DNA of 47,345 nucleotides from UBA11136 sp964482135 (GTDB lineage: Bacteria; Pseudomonadota; Alphaproteobacteria; UBA11136). Made by a program: the position numbers and the translations under genes. The stretch spans positions 1 through 47,345 of the forward strand of contig CAYZWF010000014.1 of NCBI GenBank assembly GCA_964482135.1, written 5' to 3'. This document shows positions 41,171 to 47,345 of this stretch, in pieces; the stretch's first letter is position 1, and each line of letters begins with the position of its first letter. Below the pieces are notes generated by a model, which was given only the letters and a program-made list of their open reading frames with translations, made no database searches and was not told where the DNA came from.

Positions 41171-41959
41171 ATGATGCCGCAAGGGAACGCGTACAGGGCT
41201 GGAAGAGGGGCGCCAAGAGTGGCGGCAAGACCGGCGCCACGCCGGTGGCGATGGATATTCTCCATCCCCCGGTTCTGCGGCGTCTGCCTCATGGCAGTTT
41301 CGGTGGCGGGCTGTCCCGGCAAAAAAGAGCCCTATTTCCCCCTCGAGGAGGGCCGAAGCTGGACCTACGAGATCGCCCTGGAGAGTTTCCGGGGTTCCGA
41401 AATCCAGAAGAGCTTCGTCACCAATCTCGGCTCCCGTGACCTGGACGGCCAGCTTGTGGGCGCCCGGCTTCTTCATAACGGAGAGACCCATTACTACGAG
41501 AACAAATCGCAAGGCCTGGCCCGGGTGGCCACCCGCAAACCCAATGACGGCCTCTACTGGGAGGCTTCGCCCGCCTACCTGTACTATACGCCCCTGGTGC
41601 CCAGCACCAGCTGGTACCAGAAGGAAAATACCTTCCTGCTGATTCTCAGGCTCTTCAACGCCGATGTTCAGGCCCAGATACCCATGCTCATGTATTACCG
41701 CATCGAACGCATGGACGAGGTGGTGGAAGTTCCCGCCGGTGTTTTCAGCAATTGTATGAAGGTGACGGGCAGGGGGGAGACCTCGGTCAAGGGGGCGTTT
41801 TCCGAGAGCTTTATCGAACTTACGGTGCAAACCGTGGACTATTTCGCGCCCGGTGTCGGTCTGGTGAGGTCGGAGCGCCTCGAAACCTCTTCCCACCCGC
41901 GATTTTCAGGCGCTGAGTATGTGAAGGAACTCCAGGACTACACCGCCCCCTGGTGGTAG
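41171..41959 (+). CDS. Putative lipoprotein 3 of the paralogous set
   Basis: The 262-residue product has a long basic N-region (about 28 residues, Arg-rich), a short hydrophobic core and lipobox VAGC (Cys48). The mature part repeats the family pattern: YFPLEEGRSWTYEI, LVPSTSWYQKENT, VPAGVFSNCMKVTGRG, and YFAPGVGLVRSERLETSS. The unusually long n-region may mean that a downstream start is used, but no other ATG lies before the hydrophobic core except the second codon; alternative GTG or TTG starts were not resolved. It is the last gene of the locus and is followed by an AT-rich intergenic region. Confidence 0.72.
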   Translation: MMPQGNAYRAGRGAPRVAARPAPRRWRWIFSIPRFCGVCLMAVSVAGCPGKKEPYFPLEEGRSWTYEIALESFRGSEIQKSFVTNLGSRDLDGQLVGARLLHNGETHYYENKSQGLARVATRKPNDGLYWEASPAYLYYTPLVPSTSWYQKENTFLLILRLFNADVQAQIPMLMYYRIERMDEVVEVPAGVFSNCMKVTGRGETSVKGAFSESFIELTVQTVDYFAPGVGLVRSERLETSSHPRFSGAEYVKELQDYTAPWW

Positions 41960-42035
41960 GCATTGTCGCCGCGGTGATCCGCTCCCTGGTTCACCTCCTG
42001 GTGGTGAGGGGCCTTTCCCCGCCGCACCCACCCCA

Positions 42036-42136
42036 TAACGGAATAATCGCATAATGTATATTATGGAAAATATATATGTAATGTAGAATAATGCTTTAAA
42101 AATAATTCGTTATAAGGGTTTCTTTAGGGAAAAAAG
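42036..42136. other. AT-rich intergenic island
   Basis: These 100 or so bases are dominated by A and T, in sharp contrast to the surrounding GC-rich DNA. They contain a small perfect hairpin (CATAAT, GTAT loop, ATTATG at 42050-42065). They lie between the convergent ends of lipoprotein 3 and the MBL hydrolase gene. No coding frame is evident. A promoter, an sRNA gene or a remnant of foreign DNA are possible. Confidence 0.55.
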
Positions 42137-42145
42137 GACGACACA

Positions 42146-42186
42146 AGTGATCCGGAGCATCGGCGGCGCCCCTGCCCCGGATCACT
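42146..42186 (-). terminator. Rho-independent-like terminator of the tmk operon
   Basis: AGTGATCCGG and CCGGATCACT form a perfect 10-bp stem with a 21-base GC-rich loop, starting 3 bases past the stop of the last minus-strand gene. Read on the minus strand, a T-rich run (TTTTTT) follows about 10 bases after the stem. Position and structure fit termination of tmk-holB-metG-tatD-MBL transcripts. Confidence 0.65.
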
Positions 42187-42188
42187 CG

Positions 42189-42971
42189 TCAGACCTCGAT
42201 CACCATGGTGTCGTAGGCGGGCTCAACGCCGGGCGGTAAAATTCCAGCCAAGGCGTCATAATCCACATCGTGATTCATATGGGTGAGCACGGCGCGCCGC
42301 GGTTTCACCCGTTCGATCCATTCCAGGGTCAGATCGAGATGGGCGTGGGTCACATGGGGGCGCATGCGCAGGCAATCCACGATCCACACCTCAACGCCTT
42401 CAAGAACGGTAAAAGCGTCCTCGTCCAGTTTCACCGCGTCTGTGGAATAGGCGGCCGCAGTACCGTCTGCGTCGAAACGGAACCCCAGGCTGTCCATAAA
42501 CCCGTGCCCCTGAGCAAAGGGCGTTACGGTCAGCGCTCCGACGCTGAACGGGCCGTCGATTTCGTGGGTGGTGACGCTGGGTTTATAGAAATGGCCCTTG
42601 GCGCGGGGATCCAGTGGCTCCACCACATAGGCGAAACGCCGGCCCATCTCCTCCAGGGTCACTTTGTCAGCATAGACGTCGATGGCGCGTCTCGTATTGC
42701 GGTTGATGGACCGCAGGTCGTCGATGCCGTGGATATGGTCGGCATGGGTATGGGTATAGAGAACCGCGTCGAGCGCCCCGACCCCAGCGCTGAGCAATTG
42801 CTGGCGCATATCGGGCGAGGTATCCACAATCACCGTGGTGTCGCCGTGGCTCACCAGAATCGAGGGCCGCAAACGCCGGTTTTTGGGGTTTTCCGGGTCA
42901 CAGACTCCCCAATTGTCGCCGATCATGGGCACGCCCCCCGAACCGCCACAGCCGAGAATGGTGAGCTTCAT
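42189..42971 (-). CDS. MBL-fold metallo-hydrolase, PhnP-like
   Basis: The 260-residue protein is a metallo-beta-lactamase fold hydrolase with the metal motif THTHADHIHGIDD, LTILGCGGSGGVP at the N-terminus, and later HAHLDL and VLTHMNHDV metal-ligand segments. It resembles PhnP, the phosphoribosyl cyclic phosphodiesterase, and related RNase-Z-like proteins. No other phn genes are nearby, so phosphonate metabolism is not implied. Its place after tatD is conserved in alphaproteobacteria. It overlaps tatD by four bases. Confidence 0.88.
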   Translation of the reverse strand: MKLTILGCGGSGGVPMIGDNWGVCDPENPKNRRLRPSILVSHGDTTVIVDTSPDMRQQLLSAGVGALDAVLYTHTHADHIHGIDDLRSINRNTRRAIDVYADKVTLEEMGRRFAYVVEPLDPRAKGHFYKPSVTTHEIDGPFSVGALTVTPFAQGHGFMDSLGFRFDADGTAAAYSTDAVKLDEDAFTVLEGVEVWIVDCLRMRPHVTHAHLDLTLEWIERVKPRRAVLTHMNHDVDYDALAGILPPGVEPAYDTMVIEV

Positions 42972-43813
42972 GTCTGTGGACCCGCCTCTCCTCCCGATTC
43001 TTCCCTGGCTGATTCTTCCCTGGGCCGGGTCGCCTTGGAAAACAGCCGGAAAAAGTTGGCGCTGGTGATTTCACCCAGTTTTTCCGTGGAAATCTCAAGA
43101 ATTTCGGCCACTTTCGCGGCGGTATGGGCCACGAAGGCCGGTTCGTTGGGTTTTCCCCGCATGGGCACGGGGGCCAGATAAGGCGCGTCGGTCTCGATCA
43201 AGAGGCGCTCCAGTGGCACCTTCGCCGCCACCTCGCGCAACTCATCGGCGCGCTTGAAGGTGACGATGCCGGACAGGGAAATATAAAACCCCATTTCCAA
43301 GGCTTTCTCGGCGAATTGCAGATCGGAGCTAAAGCAATGGATGACTCCCGCAAGCGGCCCCTTCGCGGCCTCCTCGCTGAGGATGCGGATGGTGTCATCC
43401 TCGGCCTCGCGCATATGGACGATGGCCGGCAGGCCCGATTCCCGCGCCGCCGCCAGATGGTTGCGGAAACACGTCTCCTGGACCCCGCGGTCGCTGTGCA
43501 TGTAATGAAAATCGAGTCCGGTCTCGCCAAGGGCCACCACCTTGGGATGGCGGGCCAGTTTCAACAGCCGTGCCGGCGTGGCGATTTCGACTTCCTGGTC
43601 GGCTTCATGGGGGTGAACGCCCACACTGCACCAGATATTGTCATGGTTCTCGGCGATACGGCACACGCCCTCGAAACGGTCGAGCCGGGTGGAAATGGTG
43701 AGCATGGCCCCCACCCCGGCATGACCGGCGCGCTCAATCACCGCTTCCATGTCCTCCACAAGACCGGGAAAATCCAGGTGGCAATGGCTGTCCACCAGAA
43801 AGGCGGCGCTCAT
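42968..43813 (-). CDS. tatD: TatD family metal-dependent deoxyribonuclease
   Basis: TatD-family proteins are TIM-barrel metal-dependent nucleases. The 281-residue protein has the N-terminal metal motif VDSHCHLDFPG, GVHPHEAD, the Glu in VALGETGLDFHY, VIHCFSSDLQFAE, and the C-terminal LLIETDAPYLAPVPMRGKPNEP, all family landmarks. DNA 3'-5' exonuclease and D-aminoacyl-tRNA deacylase activities have been reported for relatives. It overlaps metG by four bases (ATGA), as is usual for this operon. Confidence 0.94.
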   Translation of the reverse strand: MSAAFLVDSHCHLDFPGLVEDMEAVIERAGHAGVGAMLTISTRLDRFEGVCRIAENHDNIWCSVGVHPHEADQEVEIATPARLLKLARHPKVVALGETGLDFHYMHSDRGVQETCFRNHLAAARESGLPAIVHMREAEDDTIRILSEEAAKGPLAGVIHCFSSDLQFAEKALEMGFYISLSGIVTFKRADELREVAAKVPLERLLIETDAPYLAPVPMRGKPNEPAFVAHTAAKVAEILEISTEKLGEITSANFFRLFSKATRPREESAREESGGEAGPQT

Positions 43814-45417
43814 TTCTCGCCCTCCTCTTCCTCCACATAGCGGGGAAAGACGCCTTCGGGCTGGGGCAGGCTGGTGCCCGCGGCAAGTGCGTAATCGGGG
43901 CCGAGATGGGCGAATTGACGGGCGCTGGAGGCCACGGAGAGCTGATCCAACATTTTATCCATGGAATCGGGCATGAAGGGCTGGCTCAATATGGCGAGAT
44001 GGCGGATCACCTCCGCCAGCACGTAAAGTACCGTTTCCATGCGCGCCGGATCGGTCTTTTTCAGCCCCCAGGGGGCCTGTGCGTCCATATAGCGGTTGGC
44101 GTCGCCGATCACCCGCCACAGGCTTTCCAGCGCCTTGTGAAAGGCCTGTTCCCAGAAACAGGCATAGAGAGTGCCCAGCAACCCGTGGGCTTCCGCCAAC
44201 AGGGCCTCATCGGCCTCCTCCATGGCTCCCTGCCGGGGCACCTGGGCGCCGCAGTTCTTGTGGACCATGGACAGCACGCGCTGGGCCAGATTGCCGAAAT
44301 CGTTGGCCAGCTCGCTGTTCATGCGGGTGGTCATGGCGTCGCGCGAGAAATCGCCGTCCTTGCCGAAGGGCACTTCACGGAGAAGGAAATAGCGCACCGG
44401 ATCAAGGCCGTATTTTTCAATCAATTCAAAGGGATCGATCACATTGCCCAGGGATTTGGAGATTTTCTCGCCTTCGTTGGTCCACCAGCCATGGGCGAAC
44501 ACCCGTTTGGGCGGCTCGATGCCTGCGGCCATCAGGAAGGCCGGCCAATAGACCGCGTGAAAGCGCAGGATGTCCTTGCCCACCATATGCAGGTTAGCCG
44601 GCCAGAAGGTCTCGAATTCCGCACATTGGGTATCGGGATACCCCACGGCGGTGAGGTAATTGGCGAGCGCGTCGATCCACACATACATCACGTGGTCGGG
44701 ATCGTCGGGCACGGCCACGCCCCATTTGAAACTGGTGCGCGACACCGAAAGGTCGCGCAGGGATCCCTCGCCCTCGCCTTCCACGAAGCTCCTGACCTCG
44801 TTCATGCGGGTCTGGGGCTGTACGAAATCGGGGTTTTTCTCGTAAAAATCAAGAAGCGGCTGGCGCCATTTGGAAAGCCGGAAGAAATAGCTCGGCTCCT
44901 CCACCCATTCCACCTCGGCTCCCGACGGCGCCAGTTTCTTATCCCCCGGCCCGTCGCTGAGCTCGTTCTCGCCGTAAAAGGCCTCGTCGCGCACCGAATA
45001 CCACCCGGCATAGGAATCCAGGTAAATCTCGTCCCTTTCCTTCAACACCCGCCATAATTCCTGAACCGACCTCTTGTGGCGCTCCTCGGTGGTGCGGATG
45101 AAGTCGTCATTGGTGAAGTTCATGGCTTGCGCCAGCTTGTGAAAGTTCCCCGATACCTCGTCGACGAAATCCTGCGGCGCCTTGCCGGCCTCATCGGCTG
45201 CCTTTTCCACCTTCTGGCCGTGCTCGTCGGTGCCGGTGAGGAACTTCACATTGACCCCGTCGAGACGCAGGAAGCGCGCCATCACGTCACAGGCCAGCGT
45301 GGTATAGGCATGGCCGATGTGAGGCGCATCGTTCACGTAATAGATGGGCGTGGTCAGGTAATAATTCTGAGGATTATTTTTGGGGGGATTATTTTTGGGG
45401 CCGGACATGTTTTGCAT
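43810..45417 (-). CDS. metG: Methionyl-tRNA synthetase
   Basis: MetG charges tRNA-Met for initiation and elongation. The 535-residue class I synthetase has the HIGH motif (APHIGHAYTTLACDV), the KMSKS-like loop (GEKISKSLGNVIDP) and GTDEHGQKVEKAA. It has no C-terminal tRNA-binding domain, as in short alphaproteobacterial forms. The N-terminus is Asn/Pro-rich (NNPPKNNPQN); starts at ATG 45417 or 45408 are possible. It lies in the tmk-holB-metG-tatD operon. Confidence 0.96.
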   Translation of the reverse strand: MQNMSGPKNNPPKNNPQNYYLTTPIYYVNDAPHIGHAYTTLACDVMARFLRLDGVNVKFLTGTDEHGQKVEKAADEAGKAPQDFVDEVSGNFHKLAQAMNFTNDDFIRTTEERHKRSVQELWRVLKERDEIYLDSYAGWYSVRDEAFYGENELSDGPGDKKLAPSGAEVEWVEEPSYFFRLSKWRQPLLDFYEKNPDFVQPQTRMNEVRSFVEGEGEGSLRDLSVSRTSFKWGVAVPDDPDHVMYVWIDALANYLTAVGYPDTQCAEFETFWPANLHMVGKDILRFHAVYWPAFLMAAGIEPPKRVFAHGWWTNEGEKISKSLGNVIDPFELIEKYGLDPVRYFLLREVPFGKDGDFSRDAMTTRMNSELANDFGNLAQRVLSMVHKNCGAQVPRQGAMEEADEALLAEAHGLLGTLYACFWEQAFHKALESLWRVIGDANRYMDAQAPWGLKKTDPARMETVLYVLAEVIRHLAILSQPFMPDSMDKMLDQLSVASSARQFAHLGPDYALAAGTSLPQPEGVFPRYVEEEEGEK

Positions 45418-45463
45418 TTCTCGCGGATGCCCTCTGAGACATCACTCACGGGGCAGATTTTCT

Positions 45464-46666
45464 CTAGGCCCTGACGGTTTTTTCCAGATTGAAGAAGGCG
45501 TTGAGAATGGCCTGTCTGCGGTCGAGATTGAGCCCGTCGGTCTGGGCGAACAGCGCCTGCTGGTTGTCCCATACCTCCAACCATTGATCAAGACTGGCGG
45601 CGGCAAGGAATCTCTGCATCAGCGGCGCTTCCTCCGCTCCTGCACCGCCATGGGAAAGACCGGCTCCGCCTTTGCCCCCGGCTCCAAGACGGATGAGGCG
45701 GGATATCCACGAACCCAACAGATCCACCAGCGTGTGATAGGCGGCCTCCCCTTTCTTTCCCGCCACCCTGTCGGCCAGGGCGTGAAGCGCGGCGGTATCG
45801 GCCCCGCCCCGGCTCCCCGCCCCATCCGGCACCAGGGTGGAAAGAAGCTCCAGAACCTGGTGATAGAGCTCGAGCCCACCTTCTTCGGCCAGCCGCAGGG
45901 CCTTGCCGGGGCTGCCCCCCGACAGGCGAAACAGCTCGTCCCGATCCTGTGCCTCGAGGTCCGGGTCCAGCCGCGTCATCACCCGCGTCAGTACTGTGGC
46001 GAAATCGGCCTCGCCCAGGGGCGCCAGCCGCAATTCCCGGCAGCGCGAACGGATGGTGGGCAACAGCCGCCCCGGGGTATGGCTGACCACCAGAAGAACC
46101 GTATTGGCGGGCGGTTCCTCGAGGCTTTTCAACAGGGCGTTGGCGGCGTTACGGTTCATCTCGTCGCCGCTATCAATAACCACCACGCGGAACCCGCCTT
46201 CGGCCGCCGTCATGTGGAGAAAGCCGCCGATCCCGCGCACGTCGTCGACGACGATTTCGCCGCGCAGTTTCTTGCTTTTGGGGTCGATGCTGCGGGTCAC
46301 CGTCAGCATATCGGCGTGACCGCCTGCCGCCACCCTGCCGAATATGCGCGAACCGGGATCGCTGTAGAGCACTCCTCCGGCAGACGCTCCCTCCGGATCA
46401 CAGTCCGGATCACCGGCAAACAAGTCTCCACCGCCCCTGCTGCCATCCTCCGCCGCGTTTTGCGACAACAGGAAACGGGCAAATCTATGAGCCAGGGTGG
46501 CCTTGCCGATGCCCATCGGTCCCGTGATGAGCCAGGCATGGTGCAAATGGCCCGATTCCCATGCCCCATGCAGGACGGCTTCGGCCTTTTCATGGCCAAA
46601 CAGGTCAGGGTTATTGCGTGGCGTGAGGGCTTCTTCCCCTTGTTCCGGAATAATATCCGCGCTCAT
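45464..46666 (-). CDS. holB: DNA polymerase III subunit delta'
   Basis: Delta' is part of the clamp loader that places the beta clamp on DNA. The 400-residue protein has an N-terminal AAA+ domain with TGPMGIGKATLAHRFARFLL (Walker A with the Lys), DEMNRNAANALLKSLEEPP (the delta'/DnaX-like motif) and LPTIRSRCREL. The four-Cys zinc module found in many clamp-loader subunits is not visible. A Gly/Ala/Asp-rich insert lies between the Walker A region and the sensor region. It starts by ATGA overlap with the end of tmk. Confidence 0.93.
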   Translation of the reverse strand: MSADIIPEQGEEALTPRNNPDLFGHEKAEAVLHGAWESGHLHHAWLITGPMGIGKATLAHRFARFLLSQNAAEDGSRGGGDLFAGDPDCDPEGASAGGVLYSDPGSRIFGRVAAGGHADMLTVTRSIDPKSKKLRGEIVVDDVRGIGGFLHMTAAEGGFRVVVIDSGDEMNRNAANALLKSLEEPPANTVLLVVSHTPGRLLPTIRSRCRELRLAPLGEADFATVLTRVMTRLDPDLEAQDRDELFRLSGGSPGKALRLAEEGGLELYHQVLELLSTLVPDGAGSRGGADTAALHALADRVAGKKGEAAYHTLVDLLGSWISRLIRLGAGGKGGAGLSHGGAGAEEAPLMQRFLAAASLDQWLEVWDNQQALFAQTDGLNLDRRQAILNAFFNLEKTVRA

Positions 46667-47328
46667 GGAATCCGCGTCTCCAGCCGTTCCAGCACCGCCG
46701 TCATGATGGCTTTATGTACCGTTTCCACCTCCCCGGCAGCGTCGATGATAACGCATCGGCTTGGTTCCTGGGCTGCAATCTCGAGGAAACGGCCTCGCAT
46801 GCGCTCGTGAAACGCCTTGTCCATACGTTCATAGCGCTGAATGTGGTTTCCCGCCTTGCCGGCGCTTTCCCCATTGGCGCGGGAATCGGCCCGTTGCAGC
46901 CCCGTTTCCACGGGAAGATCGAGGATCAGGGTCAGGTCCGGGGCCGTCTCCCCCACCACCAGTTTCGAGAGCTCCCGCACCACTCCCACGCCCAGCTCCA
47001 TGCCGCCGCCCTGATAGGCGATGGTGGAATCGCTGAATCGGTCACAAACCACCCAGGCTCCCTTTTCCAGGGCCGGAAGAATGGTGCGCGCCAGATGGTC
47101 GTTGCGGGCGGCGAACAGCAACAGGGTTTCACTCATGGGGGTCCAGCGCCCCACCTCTCCTTCCACCAGCAGCCGCCGGATGTCCTCGGCGCCGGGTGAG
47201 CCGCCGGGCTCGCGGGTGGTCACCACCTCCACGCCCTTGGCGCGCAGGGCGTCGGCGAGAAGGGATTGCTGGGTGGTTTTGCCCGTTCCTTCGCCGCCTT
47301 CGAGGGTTATGAAAATGCCCTGTGTCAC
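46663..47328 (-). CDS. tmk: Thymidylate kinase
   Basis: Tmk phosphorylates dTMP to dTDP. The 221-residue protein has the P-loop FITLEGGEGTGKTTQQ, TREPGGSPGAEDIRRL, the DRFSDSTIAYQGGG motif and LILDLPVETGLQRADSR. It is the first visible gene of the tmk-holB-metG-tatD operon; only 17 bases remain upstream before the window ends, so I cannot tell whether another gene precedes it. Its start ATG at 47328 matches the family N-terminus. Confidence 0.97.
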   Translation of the reverse strand: MTQGIFITLEGGEGTGKTTQQSLLADALRAKGVEVVTTREPGGSPGAEDIRRLLVEGEVGRWTPMSETLLLFAARNDHLARTILPALEKGAWVVCDRFSDSTIAYQGGGMELGVGVVRELSKLVVGETAPDLTLILDLPVETGLQRADSRANGESAGKAGNHIQRYERMDKAFHERMRGRFLEIAAQEPSRCVIIDAAGEVETVHKAIMTAVLERLETRIP

Positions 47329-47345
47329 CGTGTCATGTCCTCGGG

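Noticed and set aside
37060..41959. Zorya-type anti-phage defence system
   Set aside because: The MotA-like gene prompted the idea, but there is no MotB/OmpA-like ZorB, no helicase or nuclease, and the lipoproteins point to an envelope role.
42189..42971. Phosphonate-utilisation gene phnP
   Set aside because: The protein resembles PhnP, but no other phn genes are present and the place after tatD is standard for a general MBL-fold protein, so no phn symbol is given.
45380..46810. Long plus-strand frame opposite holB
   Set aside because: The real gene holB is on the other strand with clear AAA+ motifs; the plus frame has only compositional openness.
1..47345. tRNA, rRNA, CRISPR arrays, insertion sequences, prophage
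   Set aside because: I looked for cloverleaf-like segments, regularly spaced repeats, transposase or integrase proteins and terminal inverted repeats and found none I could support by eye; a tRNA or covariance search would be needed to be sure.

Overview
The window is GC-rich and densely coded, with no rRNA, tRNA, CRISPR array, insertion sequence or phage gene visible. It looks like a chromosomal piece of an alphaproteobacterium close to the Rhodospirillales. The evidence is gene content and order: pdhA, a pdhB with its own lipoyl domain, pdhC, lpd, lipA and ratA; then pncC, pgpA and a fused ispDF; then dusB, ntrB, ntrC, ntrY, ntrX, trkA, dat, hfq and hflX; and a tmk, holB, metG, tatD, MBL-hydrolase operon. 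Two runs of exactly 100 N, each flanked by the same 55 bases on both sides, point to a scaffolded draft or metagenome assembly.

Layout: 101-1984 (-) is a membrane-anchored PpiD-type foldase. 2265-9896 (+) holds tpiA, secG, pyrG, kdsA, eno, a TPR/O-GlcNAc-transferase-like protein and ftsB. 10036-16756 (+) is the pyruvate dehydrogenase and lipoate block, with the first N gap inside pdhB. 16820-19966 (-) holds a broken CPBP protease gene (with the second N gap), pncC, pgpA and ispDF. 20230-22764 (+) holds three genes set into the conserved backbone: a small secreted protein, an unrecognised gene with an apparent frameshift, and a CcsA-like membrane protein. 22894-34623 (+) is dusB-ntrBC-ntrYX-trkA-dat-hfq-hflX. 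34633-36906 (-) holds a host-attachment-family protein, a beta-hydroxyacid dehydrogenase and mazG. 37060-41959 (+) is an accessory locus. 42189-47328 (-) is the tmk operon, ending in a hairpin terminator.

Most of the window is housekeeping: glycolysis to acetyl-CoA (tpiA, eno, PDH, lipA), CTP and KDO synthesis, isoprenoid and phospholipid steps, DNA replication (tmk, holB), translation (metG, dusB), cell division (ftsB), and two nitrogen-type two-component systems.

The least ordinary part is 37060-41959. It encodes an ExbB/MotA-like channel subunit, an ExbD-like subunit that keeps the PFxD transmembrane motif but carries a different periplasmic domain, a two-helix membrane protein, three tandem paralogous lipoproteins, and a His/Gly-rich membrane-anchored protein whose C-terminal domain is paralogous to the secreted protein at 20230-20631. 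I infer an uncharacterised proton-driven envelope complex and cannot name its function.
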